From Oscillospiraceae bacterium (GTDB lineage Bacteria; Bacillota; Clostridia; Oscillospirales; Oscillospiraceae), in NCBI GenBank assembly GCA_017448455.1, contig JAFSLL010000132.1, forward strand, positions 62,001-126,000: a stretch of 64,000 nt of DNA, read 5' to 3'. How positions within the stretch are numbered: the stretch's first letter is position 1; each line of letters starts with the position of its first letter. The position numbers and the translations under genes were made by a program. Of the stretch, positions 26,267 to 34,624 are shown one piece after another. The notes beneath the pieces were generated by a model that saw nothing but the letters and a program-made list of their open reading frames with translations, searched no databases and was not told where the DNA came from.

Positions 26267-27130
26267 TTATTTCTTAACGCTTGCCGCGTTTTCCGCAGCC
26301 TCGATAACATGCTTGCACAATACCGCGGTGGTAACGGATCCGACACCGGAGGGAACCGGCGTGATTGCGGCAACCAATGGTTCAACCCGCTCATAGTCCA
26401 CATCGCCGACCAGCTTCTGTTTTGCCTCAGACCAGTTGATGCCGATGTCGACAACCGTCTGTCCGGAAGTAAAATACGCAGGCCCGATGGCTTCGGCATG
26501 GCCGATCGCGACAACGACAATTTCCGCCTCGCGGACAATCCAGGGCAGGTCCTGTGTTTTTGTATGGCAGACCGTAACGGTACCGTCTGCCGCCATGAGG
26601 AGCATGGCGGCAGGTCGGCCGATCACAAGACTCCGGCCGAGTACGGCAACGCGTTTTCCGGACACTTCTATTCCATAATAGCGCAGCAGTTCCATACAGG
26701 ACTGCGCCGTGCAGGGAGAATAGCCCGAGCCGGTTCCCGAATAGATTTTTGCCATCGATCCCGCCGTGATGCCGTCGACGTCTTTTTCCGGAGAGAGCGC
26801 GGCACATATGGCGTGCTCATCCAGGTGGGCAGGAAGAGGACGGAACATCAGACAGCCGTGGATGTCGTCATCCCTGTTGATGGTACCGATGGTTTCAAGC
26901 AGGGTTTCCTGTGAGACATCTGCGGGGAGAAGGAATTGCCGAACGGCAATTCCGACTTTTTCACAGCGCTTGAGGGCCCCACGCTCATAGGCAAGGTCGT
27001 CCGCACGCTCGCCGACTCTCAGAATGGCGAGACAGGGAACAATGCCGCGTAATTGCAGGGCTTTCACGCGGGGGAGCAGCGCTTCCGTAATTGCGGAAGC
27101 GACAGGTGCGCCTTTCATGGTTAAGGCCAT
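26267..27130 (-). CDS. folD: Methylenetetrahydrofolate dehydrogenase (FolD family), probably lacking cyclohydrolase activity
   Basis: FolD-family one-carbon enzyme, 287 aa. The NAD(P) site GRSLVIGRPAAMLL and the C-terminal TPVPSGVGSVTTAVL are clear. At the active site the family's YxxxK reads Y48-ERG-A52: the catalytic lysine (Lys56 in E. coli and human enzymes) is Ala, with another Lys two positions later. In the human enzyme changes at that lysine are known to remove cyclohydrolase while dehydrogenase can remain, so a monofunctional dehydrogenase is likely. ATG 27130 with AGAGGAAA is the start. It follows panB, which uses the same folate cofactor. Confidence 0.88.
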   Translation of the reverse strand: MALTMKGAPVASAITEALLPRVKALQLRGIVPCLAILRVGERADDLAYERGALKRCEKVGIAVRQFLLPADVSQETLLETIGTINRDDDIHGCLMFRPLPAHLDEHAICAALSPEKDVDGITAGSMAKIYSGTGSGYSPCTAQSCMELLRYYGIEVSGKRVAVLGRSLVIGRPAAMLLMAADGTVTVCHTKTQDLPWIVREAEIVVVAIGHAEAIGPAYFTSGQTVVDIGINWSEAKQKLVGDVDYERVEPLVAAITPVPSGVGSVTTAVLCKHVIEAAENAASVKK

Positions 27131-27164
27131 GTTGGTTTCCTCTCTGAATTTGATTTTCTGATCT

Positions 27165-28031
27165 TCAAAGATCCAGCGTCTTCTCGTATTCCGCAAGAAA
27201 GGCGGCAAACTCCTCCCGGTCGCCGGTAAACTTGTATTTATGCTCCGGAGCGGGGAAGGAACCGGCCTTTACCTCGGCGATATAGTCCTTCATTCCCTGG
27301 GTTGCGATTTCGCCCAGGTTGCAGTATCTTTTGGCGAACTTCGGAGTAAAGTTTTTATATACGCCGAGGGCGTCCGCGGCAAGAATGACCTGACCGTCAC
27401 AGTCAGCACCGGCACCGATCCCGTAAACCGGAATGGGCAGAATCTTATGGATGAAGGATGCCGTCTCTTCCGGCACGCTTTCCAGAAGCAGGGTGCGGGC
27501 GCCGGCTTTGTAGACGGCAATGGCGTCTTCAATAACGGCTTTCGCAGCGGCGGTGTTCTTGCCCTGAACCTTGAACCCGCCCAGAGCCGCGCTGCTCTGC
27601 GGTGTCAGACCGATGTGACCGAAGACCACGATGCCCGCATTGGCGATCGCGCGGATTTTATCCGCAACCGCGACGCCGCCTTCCAGTTTGATGGCATCCA
27701 CGCCGCCTTCTTTCATAAAACGCACAGCGTTGTTCACGGCGTCCTCACAGCTGGCGTGGTAGGCGCCGAAAGGCATGTCACCGATGAGATAGGTGTTCGG
27801 CGCGCCGCGGCGGACACCCTGGCAGTGCGCAATGGACATGTCCATGGTGACGGGAACGGTCCCCTCATAGCCATAGATGATCATCCCCATGGAGTCGCCG
27901 ACGAGGATCATGTCCATTCCCGCTTCTTCCGCGAAGGAAGCCAGGCAGGCGTCATAGATGACCATCCAGGCGGCCTGTTCGCCGTTTTCCTTCATCTGCT
28001 GCAGATCCAGTATTGTTTTTTTCTTTGCCAT
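27165..28031 (-). CDS. panB: 3-methyl-2-oxobutanoate hydroxymethyltransferase
   Basis: Transfers a hydroxymethyl group from 5,10-methylene-tetrahydrofolate to alpha-ketoisovalerate, the first step to pantothenate. Motifs VGDSMGMIIYGYE (metal-binding Asp), GDMPFGAYHAS, KLEGG and GHIGLTPQS are diagnostic. 288 aa from ATG 28031; the longer frame start adds unlikely residues. No panC, panD or panE lies nearby; the partner is folD, which balances the methylene-folate pool this enzyme draws on. Confidence 0.93.
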   Translation of the reverse strand: MAKKKTILDLQQMKENGEQAAWMVIYDACLASFAEEAGMDMILVGDSMGMIIYGYEGTVPVTMDMSIAHCQGVRRGAPNTYLIGDMPFGAYHASCEDAVNNAVRFMKEGGVDAIKLEGGVAVADKIRAIANAGIVVFGHIGLTPQSSAALGGFKVQGKNTAAAKAVIEDAIAVYKAGARTLLLESVPEETASFIHKILPIPVYGIGAGADCDGQVILAADALGVYKNFTPKFAKRYCNLGEIATQGMKDYIAEVKAGSFPAPEHKYKFTGDREEFAAFLAEYEKTLDL

Positions 28032-28126
28032 GTTTGTCTTCCCCCTGTTTTTGTATGAAGGTTGCATCTGCTTTCCGTCTGATTAAACTATATCATAGGA
28101 TCGGGCAAAGTAAAGCAGGAAATTTC

Positions 28127-28155
28127 TTGACAACAAAAGGGCTTTCTGTCATGAT
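28127..28155 (+). promoter_or_regulatory. Likely promoter for the lipoprotein pair
   Basis: Consensus -35 TTGACA with a weak -10 CATGAT at 17-base spacing, 32 bases upstream of the start. A small palindrome GTCATGATGAC covers the -10 and could be an operator. Confidence 0.45.
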
Positions 28156-28187
28156 GACAAATTGAAATATCAGCTTGGGAGCGGCAT

Positions 28188-30218
28188 ATGAGACGCAGAT
28201 ACATAACCATGATCATCGCAGTCACCGTTCTGTGCGCACTGTTGTCCCTGACAGGGTGCGCAGCCTCTTATACGGCTGACCGGGACTATCAGACGGGCCT
28301 GGAACTTCTGGCGTACGAAAACTACAGAGAAGCGGCCACCGTGTTTGAGAAACTGGGCAGCTACGAAGATGCCAGCATTTTGCTGATGTACTGCCGCGCG
28401 GTGCTTGCGGCGGAGAACGGGGAATACGCGGCTGCCCGCGAAGCCTTCGCAACGCTCGACGGGTTTCGGGATACGAAAGAAATGCGGGACTATTATGAAG
28501 GACGTGAAACCGAAACCAAGGGACGGGAAGCGCTGGAGACAGGGGATTTCGATGCTGCCGCCGAACTGCTGATGAGCGCTGCGGGCCGATATGAAGCACT
28601 CTCCGATTTCCGGGATGCTTCCCAGCGCGCGACAGGCTGCCTCGATACCCTTTATGATCAGGGGTGTACCCTGCTGCGTGATTCCGACTATGCTGCGGCG
28701 AGCGATCTGTTTGCGGTGCTGGATTCCTATAAGGACAGTTCAGAGATGCAGGAATACTGCGAAGCTTCCCGTCTGGAAGAAACCGGGGCCTGCCTGGAGG
28801 CGGCGGCACGGTTCGAACAGATCCCGACGATTCTGGACGCGGCGGCAAGAGCGGAGGCGGCAAGGGAAGCGGTTTATCAGCAGGCGCTTGCATTGGCGGA
28901 ATCGGGAGAGGAGGAAGCCGCGCTTTCTCTTTTTGCCGATCTCGGCAGTTATCGGGACGCGGAGGAGCAGCGAAGCAGTCTGGTCCGGGAACTTGTCTAT
29001 GACCGGCTGAAAAGCAGAGATTACGAGGGCGCGCTTTTTGCCATGGATGCCGCGCCGGACGCGGTGCCGCTGCAGCAGGCGGACGAAGCGGAGATTCAGC
29101 GCGTGGAAGCGTTCCTGGACGGCTTTGTTTCCTCCTATCTTCACTTCAGCTCAGGCAGCATCGATTCTTATTCCGGTTACTCCGAAGTGCTGCCATACAT
29201 TGAGCGAAACGGCGCTTTGGATAAACGCTTTCGCCAGGTCCTGATGATCGGCAGTTACAGCCACAGTTCCAATTTTATCTATTATGGAAGCACACTTCTG
29301 GACCTCTTCCGGGTCGAGGAAAACTATTATCTCGCATATCTCCGCGCAACCGCGTCGGTGAGCCAGCCGGTCGGACCGGTTGAAGTGGCGCGGACATTCC
29401 GGATTCTTGTTCACGATACGGAAAGCGGCATGATTGCGGGGTCCATCGACGACTGCCTGTATAACGAACCGAATCCATCCGGCCGGCCGGTTGTTACCGG
29501 CCCGCTCCCCGGAGGAGAACTTCCGCCGGACGAGGACGGAGACGGAATCATTATCGTAGACGTCAAGAAAAAAGGATTCAACGGCACCATGATTATCGTC
29601 CTGGATCCTTCCAGGGTTTTTGCGGGAGGACCGGGCTTTTACGGCGGAAACGGGATGCTTCTGGAGGATCTGGTTCGCAGATATGACGCGCTGGGCGGCA
29701 TCAACGGCGGCGGTTTCATCGATGAGGATGGCGGCGGTTCCGGCGGGTTCCCGGAGGGCCTCACCATTGTGGACGGACAGACATATCTTTGGGCGGATTC
29801 CGGCGCTTCCGCGGCTTTTGACGAGAACAACATCCTGCATGTCGGCTATTTTACGAAAGAAAGCGCTGCCGCAGCCGGCATCCGGGACTGTGTCAGTTTT
29901 GGCCCTGCCCTGGTTGTGGACGGTGTCGGAGAATACGGTTCTCATATGGAGAGCGGCATTAATCCCCGCACTGCCATCGGCCAGCGGGCGGACGGCGCTG
30001 TGCTGATGCTCTGCGTAGACGGACGGCAGCTGCACAGCATCGGAGCCAGTTTCGGAGATATCCGGGATGTGATGCTGGACTTCTGCGCCGTCAACGCCTG
30101 CAGTCTGGATGGAGGCTCTTCGACGGTGATGTATTATAACGGCGTATACCTGAACAGCCCCTCCTCCGCCAGCGGGACCTCACGCTATCTGCCAAACGCG
30201 TTCCTGATCAGAAAGTGA
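28188..30218 (+). CDS. Lipoprotein with TPR-like repeats and phosphodiester glycosidase (DUF2233/NAGPA-type) domain
   Basis: 676 aa, exported and lipid-anchored: the lipobox LTGC places the modified Cys at 24. Residues 30-300 contain six or so degenerate repeats built on G-x-Y-x-x-A / F-x-x-L-G-S-Y-x-D-A. The C-terminal 230 residues form the phosphodiester glycosidase domain, with GGINGGGF, SGINPRTAIGQ and SLDGGSSTVMYY. Such domains remove sugars from phosphodiester-linked glycans (the mammalian NAGPA fold), so a wall or capsule polymer is a plausible substrate. It is followed after 12 bases by a second repeat lipoprotein. Confidence 0.85.
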   Translation: MRRRYITMIIAVTVLCALLSLTGCAASYTADRDYQTGLELLAYENYREAATVFEKLGSYEDASILLMYCRAVLAAENGEYAAAREAFATLDGFRDTKEMRDYYEGRETETKGREALETGDFDAAAELLMSAAGRYEALSDFRDASQRATGCLDTLYDQGCTLLRDSDYAAASDLFAVLDSYKDSSEMQEYCEASRLEETGACLEAAARFEQIPTILDAAARAEAAREAVYQQALALAESGEEEAALSLFADLGSYRDAEEQRSSLVRELVYDRLKSRDYEGALFAMDAAPDAVPLQQADEAEIQRVEAFLDGFVSSYLHFSSGSIDSYSGYSEVLPYIERNGALDKRFRQVLMIGSYSHSSNFIYYGSTLLDLFRVEENYYLAYLRATASVSQPVGPVEVARTFRILVHDTESGMIAGSIDDCLYNEPNPSGRPVVTGPLPGGELPPDEDGDGIIIVDVKKKGFNGTMIIVLDPSRVFAGGPGFYGGNGMLLEDLVRRYDALGGINGGGFIDEDGGGSGGFPEGLTIVDGQTYLWADSGASAAFDENNILHVGYFTKESAAAAGIRDCVSFGPALVVDGVGEYGSHMESGINPRTAIGQRADGAVLMLCVDGRQLHSIGASFGDIRDVMLDFCAVNACSLDGGSSTVMYYNGVYLNSPSSASGTSRYLPNAFLIRK

Positions 30219-30230
30219 AGGAGGCGGAAG

Positions 30231-31481
30231 ATGAAAAAAACAACTGCAATTGTTATACTGCTCGCTCTTCTGCTCAGCGGATGCGCGGAATCGGAAGAGA
30301 GCAGCTGGCAGGCCGGCCAGGAAGCACTGATGAAAGAAGACTATCCTGCGGCGGTTGCTGCCTTTGAAAAAGCAGGAGATTATGAGAATGCGGGGGATCT
30401 GCTGCTGTACGCGAAGGCCTGGCAGGCGCTGGAGAATGGGGAATATGAAGAAGCAGGCGCCGGCTTCCGTGCGCTGGGCACGCTGAAGGACAGTAGCCTG
30501 ATGGTCTCATACTGCAGCGCCAGAGAAAGAGATGCGGCAACGCAGGCGGCATACCTCGCAGAAGACTGGAATCAGGCTGTCGAGGCCGTGCGGGAAGCCG
30601 TGGAGCGCTACGCGGCGCTTTCGTTCTTCCGCGACTGTGACACGAGAGTGGAGAGCCTGCGGGAGACACTCTATGCGAAAGCGTCGGAATGGATGAGCCA
30701 CGGTGACTATGAGGCCGCCGCTTCCGGCTTTGAAGCGCTTGGAGACTGGGGAGAGAGCCTTCTGCTGCAAAAATACTGTCAGGCGGCAGCACTGGAGGAG
30801 CAGACTTCCTATGTAGAAGCGGCAGAATGCTACGATGAGATTCCGGAATTCAGGGATTCTGCTGCGCGGGCGGAATCTGCACGCGCGCAGGCCTATCAGG
30901 CAGCCTCGGATCTGAGAGATCACGGAGACTATGAAGCCGCATCAGAGGCTTTTGCCGCTCTCGGCAGTTACCGGGATGCCGAAGAACAGCGGGACGGCGT
31001 TTTGGCAATGGGGGTCCGTACGTTCCTGCAGTCCGGAGAGTACAGCGCGGCGCTTCAGCGTTTTGCGGGTCTTGCCGATACCCAGCTGTTTCAGAAGACC
31101 GATCTGACAGAAGCAGGGATTTCCGAGGCTTTTCTGTCCGGGTTCTTCCATAGCTGGATGAACGCGCACGCCGGGGTCATGAACGGATTTTTCAGCCGGA
31201 ACCTGCTGCAGCCTTATTTGGAACCCGGCGGTGAGCTGGATCTGCTGCTGCAGGCGGAACTGCCGGATGACAGCGTTCCGCAGAACTACAGCTTCGTCTT
31301 TTACGGCGCCGAAGTGGGAGAAAGCTATATTCTGGACAGCGGCTTTACCGTGGCAAAGGTTCATGGCGCATCTTCTCACTTTGAACCTGCAGGATGGACA
31401 GAAACAGAAGAAACGCTATGGGTGCTCGTTGACAGCACAGGAGGGAACAGCATTGTCTCCGCTGTCCTTCCGGTATCATAA
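30231..31481 (+). CDS. Lipoprotein with TPR-like repeats
   Basis: 416 aa with lipobox LLSGC (Cys 18). It shares the same repeat pattern as the gene before it (for example GDYEAASEAFAALGSYRDAEEQ here against EEEAALSLFADLGSYRDAEEQ there), so the pair arose by duplication. It lacks the glycosidase domain and ends instead in about 100 residues of unrecognised sequence. It is probably a surface scaffold or partner for the upstream enzyme. AAGGAGG lies before the start and the two are co-transcribed. Confidence 0.8.
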   Translation: MKKTTAIVILLALLLSGCAESEESSWQAGQEALMKEDYPAAVAAFEKAGDYENAGDLLLYAKAWQALENGEYEEAGAGFRALGTLKDSSLMVSYCSARERDAATQAAYLAEDWNQAVEAVREAVERYAALSFFRDCDTRVESLRETLYAKASEWMSHGDYEAAASGFEALGDWGESLLLQKYCQAAALEEQTSYVEAAECYDEIPEFRDSAARAESARAQAYQAASDLRDHGDYEAASEAFAALGSYRDAEEQRDGVLAMGVRTFLQSGEYSAALQRFAGLADTQLFQKTDLTEAGISEAFLSGFFHSWMNAHAGVMNGFFSRNLLQPYLEPGGELDLLLQAELPDDSVPQNYSFVFYGAEVGESYILDSGFTVAKVHGASSHFEPAGWTETEETLWVLVDSTGGNSIVSAVLPVS

Positions 31482-31542
31482 AACAGAGATATACCCAGCA
31501 GAAAGACGATGTTCGATCGCAGGTGTCCTGCTTTTCTGGCGC

Positions 31543-31893
31543 TCACAAACGGATTTCCCAGTAATACTTTCTCTTCGCTTCGGGGAAATCGTCCATCACA
31601 CCGTGCTCCGGATCATAAAAGAGACCCTCACAATACAGAGACCAATGCCAGCATCGGGGCGTTTCAAGGCTGAGCATACAGAGCGGCGGAAGCTCGTCTT
31701 TATCCGCAACCGGTATTCGCTCATCGGATACCCACGCTCCGTGCCGACGCAGAAAGCCTTTCATTTCCTTCAGATCGGTTTCTCTGTCGTTGTGGAGTTC
31801 CGAAGTGACTTGGTCTACAGCAAGTCCGGTTATCATGGCAAGCACAGCCTGCCCGCACTGCAGATTGGTAGGCTCATGAATATATGAAAGCAT
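31543..31893 (-). CDS. Small C39/papain-like cysteine peptidase domain protein
   Basis: 116 aa from ATG 31893 with AAGGAAA upstream. The sequence NLQCGQAVLAMITG resembles the catalytic-Cys helix of C39-like peptidases, and HWSLYCEGLFYDPEHG provides the His and Asp of a papain-like triad. There is no signal peptide, so it should act inside the cell. It is flanked by fragments of other genes. Function unknown; it could be a free-standing processing enzyme or an amidase-like domain. Confidence 0.65.
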   Translation of the reverse strand: MLSYIHEPTNLQCGQAVLAMITGLAVDQVTSELHNDRETDLKEMKGFLRRHGAWVSDERIPVADKDELPPLCMLSLETPRCWHWSLYCEGLFYDPEHGVMDDFPEAKRKYYWEIRL

Positions 31894-31916
31894 AGGGGGT
31901 TTCCTTTCTTTATCCA

Positions 31917-32010
31917 TTATGGAGATCGTTTCCGCCATTCGCTTGGCGTGCAGCCAACTACGCGGTTAAAGACGGTGAAAAAATAATGATAAGCGTGGAG
32001 AAGAATCGGT
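31917..32010 (-). pseudogene. AraC-family regulator remnant, C-terminal end
   Basis: The minus-strand frame reads HYFFTVFNRVVGCTPSEWRK to a TAA at 31917-31919, matching the second helix-turn-helix end of AraC regulators (FxxxFKxxxGxTPxxYR). No start or upstream domain remains. It lies just before the small peptidase gene and probably marks a lost regulator. Confidence 0.6.
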
Positions 32011-32059
32011 CTGCCAGGTGATCCATTCCAACATGTTTCAGGGAATTTAAAGAGATTTG

Positions 32060-32158
32060 CTAGTCTTCTGTGGAATCCTTTTCGTAGTATTTCCGATAGC
32101 GGTCTATCACCTGGAGTTTCCTCAACTGTGCTCGAGTCAATGTGATCCCCCTTTCCAT
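32060..32158 (-). other. 32-codon open frame, possible transposase N-terminal fragment
   Basis: ATG 32158 to TAG encodes a basic helical peptide (ITLTRAQLRKLQVIDRYRK) behind AAAGGGGG-like purines. It resembles the first helix of helix-turn-helix transposases that use an LTRxQLxxLxVI opening, but it is too short to assign. The rest of 31490-32240 shows no further gene. Confidence 0.3.
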
Positions 32159-32250
32159 GCGGTTATTCTACTACAGGGAAGTGACATTTTCTCAAGCTAT
32201 TTATAGGGTGACATTATCACTTGTTAACAACAAATACGGTCAGTTCCCGC

Positions 32251-32279
32251 TTGCATCTGTGTTCTCTCCGTGCTATACT
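32251..32279 (+). promoter_or_regulatory. Sigma-A promoter for the cobalamin-riboswitch operon
   Basis: TTGCAT and TATACT with exactly 17-base spacing, ending about ten bases before the riboswitch begins. Confidence 0.65.
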
Positions 32280-32284
32280 GCACG

Positions 32285-32450
32285 CGCAAGCAATCGAACC
32301 GGGATCTGCCCGCTGCGGCAGTCAACAGGGGAATGGGGGTGCAAATCCCCCGCGAGGCCGTCACTGTGAAGCGGTACGTTTTCAGCGTGCCCAAAGTCAG
32401 AAAACCTGCCCGGACGGAAGCTGGTCTTCCGTATCGTACAAAGTGCCGCG
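32285..32450 (+). promoter_or_regulatory. Cobalamin (adenosylcobalamin-type) riboswitch
   Basis: The leader shows the conserved core in order: ACAGGGGAATGGGGGTGCAA with its CCCC partner, the B12 box GCCGTCACTGTGA, and the AAAGTCAGAAAACCTGCC closing element. These are the hallmark B12 riboswitch elements. It precedes a DUF4430 protein and an ECF S component, so B12 should repress a B12-uptake operon. The switch type (termination or translation) was not resolved. Confidence 0.88.
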
Positions 32451-32556
32451 GTACCCGGCCAAATCAGAAGCTTGCGCGGATTTCTGCGCCTGTTCTCTCT
32501 TTTGCTTTGTGCGATTTTCGATGGTGAAAACCGAACAAAGAAAGGAGAGGATTTTT

Positions 32557-32955
32557 ATGTCCAAAAAAACGAGAAATATTGTCATTGCCGTGGCCGTTTT
32601 GCTTGTACTGGTCATTGGCGCGCTGCTGATCTACAATTCAGCGAAACCGGACGCAGTTGCCGGGGATAAGAATCTGCTGATTGTGGTCGTCCATGGGGAC
32701 GAGAGCAGGAAGGAATTTCCGATCAACACCTCTGCGGAAACCCTGCGCGGGGCCCTGGAGCAGGAGTCGCTGATTGAAGGAACAGAGAGTGAGTACGGGA
32801 TTTACATCACATCCGTCGATGGTGAGGCAGCAGATGAGAGCCTGCAGCAGTGGTGGTGCATCACCAAAAACGGCGAGATGCTGATGACCGGTGCCGACGA
32901 CACGATGATTGCGGACGGTGAGCAGTATGAACTCACCCTCACAACAGGCTGGTAA
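32557..32955 (+). CDS. Membrane-anchored DUF4430 (transcobalamin C-terminal-like) protein
   Basis: 132 aa. One N-terminal membrane helix (residues 7-27) is followed by an extracellular DUF4430 domain, the fold found at the C-terminus of animal transcobalamin and intrinsic factor and in bacterial surface proteins. WWCITKNGEMLMTGADDT is the typical core. Downstream of a B12 riboswitch and overlapping an ECF S component, it is best read as a surface cobalamin-binding or delivery protein. An AAAGGAGAGG site precedes ATG 32557. Confidence 0.82.
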   Translation: MSKKTRNIVIAVAVLLVLVIGALLIYNSAKPDAVAGDKNLLIVVVHGDESRKEFPINTSAETLRGALEQESLIEGTESEYGIYITSVDGEAADESLQQWWCITKNGEMLMTGADDTMIADGEQYELTLTTGW

Positions 32956-33457
32956 ACTCAGCACACGGGAGCTGTGCATCCTTGCCCTGATGGGCGCGCT
33001 GATTTTCGCCTCCAAAGTTGCGTTGGCATCCCTGCCGAATATCAACATCAACAGTGTCCTGATTATCCTGACGGTCATCTTTTTCGGCTGGCGCAGCCTG
33101 TATGCGGTTTACCTGTATGTCATGCTGGAAGGGTTGGTCTTTGGCTTCAGCGTCTGGTGGGTCGGGTACCTCTATGTGTGGGCGATCCTGGTCGTGGTTG
33201 CCATGCTGCTGCGGAGGAACGATTCCGCTGTGATCTGGGCGGTTGTGGCGGCCATATACGGTCTGGTGTTTGGCCTTCTGATGTACCTGGAATATTTTGC
33301 CATCAATGGCGGATGGGAAATGTTTTTTGCCATGTGGGTCGCAGGTATCCCCTATGACCTGACCCATTGTATCGGCAATTTCGTCTTCACACTGGTCCTG
33401 TATAAGCCGCTCTACAGGGTGCTTGCCTACTTCCTCGGCCCTCCGAAATTTACATAG
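32927..33457 (+). CDS. ECF transporter S component, predicted cobalamin-specific
   Basis: 176 aa from ATG 32927, with about six hydrophobic segments and the short-loop pattern of energy-coupling-factor S components. It overlaps the DUF4430 gene by 29 bases, so it is tightly coupled and under the same B12 riboswitch. No ECF ATPase or T subunit is present, so it must share a general ECF module encoded elsewhere (group II ECF). Cobalamin as substrate is inferred from the riboswitch. An in-frame TTG at 32909 is a less likely start. Confidence 0.82.
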   Translation: MNSPSQQAGKLSTRELCILALMGALIFASKVALASLPNININSVLIILTVIFFGWRSLYAVYLYVMLEGLVFGFSVWWVGYLYVWAILVVVAMLLRRNDSAVIWAVVAAIYGLVFGLLMYLEYFAINGGWEMFFAMWVAGIPYDLTHCIGNFVFTLVLYKPLYRVLAYFLGPPKFT

Positions 33458-33463
33458 CTGCCT

Positions 33464-33499
33464 AAACCACCGGTTTGCTTTTGCAAACCGGTGGTTTTT
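33464..33499 (+). terminator. Intrinsic terminator of the cobalamin operon
   Basis: A 15-bp perfect stem (AAACCACCGGTTTGC and its complement) with a 4-base loop and a T run, directly after the S-component stop. Confidence 0.88.
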
Positions 33500-33502
33500 C
33501 AT

Positions 33503-33615
33503 GGGCGTACCGGGCATGGCACAGTTCTTGCGTGTGAAAGTCTCAAACGCGACCGGCAGCGGGAAGCGTTAGCCAAAGGCAGGGATCATCCGGAACTGCT
33601 TACCGTCTAAGGCAG
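33503..33615. other. Possible group II intron RNA fragment
   Basis: The plus-strand segment containing CTTGCGTGTGAAAGTC, AAACGCGACC and GCGTTAGCCAAAGGC looks like the structured 5' domain of clostridial group II introns. No reverse transcriptase is present. This is pattern memory only, not an alignment. Confidence 0.3.
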
Positions 33616-33625
33616 ATGCAATCTT

Positions 33626-34582
33626 TCAGCAGCCTTGTTCTTCAAGAAACTGCAGTACCTGCCCGCGGCTTTGGAGTGCCGTTCCGGCCCCGACAGCCGT
33701 TGTGCAGATCGCCCCGCAGGCATTGGCAAAGCGCAAAGCATCGGCATGAGATGCGCCGCACAGGATCTCTGACGCGAATCCCGCAACGAAGTTATCGCCC
33801 GCGCCGGTGGCGTCGACTGCCTGAATCCCGCAGGCGGGCAGACGGATCGTCTCTTCTTTATTTTTGAAGATGCAGCCCTTTCCGCCCAGCTTGATGATGA
33901 CATTTTTCACGCCGTATCCGAGGAAGACATCCGCCATCTCTTCCGGAAGATCCTTTCCGGAATAATAGCGCGCCTCATCTTCATTCGGTGTCATATAGTC
34001 GATCAGCGGAAGAGAGTCCTGCAGATCATCCAGCGTCAGAAAGCGGAAGTTCGGCAATTTGGTATCAGCAAATACGAGTTCGCCGGATGCCTTTGCCGAA
34101 GTCAAAACAGCGTGGATGATTTCCGGGTCATCAAAGGGGGCGCGGAACAGGGAACCGAGAACCAGCGCGCGGGCGTCGCGGAAGCGGGCGGAATACGCTT
34201 CCGGATGGAAGTTGTAGCGATGCGATCCGTTGGTGATGGATTTGCGGTTTCCGTCCTCGTGAACAAACATGGTGGTCACCGGCGTCGGATGCTCCTTGGA
34301 GCGGATGATTTGGCTGCAGTCCACCCCACAGCGCGACAGCGCACTGACGATAAGGTCTCCGGCCTCATCTTCTCCGAGGGAACAAAGAATGCCGGTTTTC
34401 GTACCGAGCTTTGCTGCGGCCATTGCCTCATTGACAGCCTCACCGCCCACGTTCAGCGAACCGGCCGCGGCCCGATAGCCGGAAGCGGAAACCGGCACGG
34501 GATCAAAACCCCGGATAATGGAATCCACCAGGGCCATGCCGATACAGATCAAATCCAAGGGTTTATCCTCCATGCGAATCAT
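33626..34582 (-). CDS. PfkB-family carbohydrate kinase
   Basis: Ribokinase-like sugar kinase, 318 aa. SLNVGGEAVNEAMAAAKLG and SLGEDEAGD form the N-terminal substrate side. The C-terminal signature AVDATGAGDNFVAGF contains the catalytic Asp. It lies 42 bases after a GH42 beta-galactosidase on the same strand, so it may phosphorylate a sugar released in that pathway. ATG 34582 has GAGGT eight bases upstream; a second ATG (34573) is possible. Confidence 0.85.
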   Translation of the reverse strand: MIRMEDKPLDLICIGMALVDSIIRGFDPVPVSASGYRAAAGSLNVGGEAVNEAMAAAKLGTKTGILCSLGEDEAGDLIVSALSRCGVDCSQIIRSKEHPTPVTTMFVHEDGNRKSITNGSHRYNFHPEAYSARFRDARALVLGSLFRAPFDDPEIIHAVLTSAKASGELVFADTKLPNFRFLTLDDLQDSLPLIDYMTPNEDEARYYSGKDLPEEMADVFLGYGVKNVIIKLGGKGCIFKNKEETIRLPACGIQAVDATGAGDNFVAGFASEILCGASHADALRFANACGAICTTAVGAGTALQSRGQVLQFLEEQGC

Positions 34583-34624
34583 AGCTCCAACCTCAAAAGC
34601 AGCCAACCGGATCCGGTTTTCATA

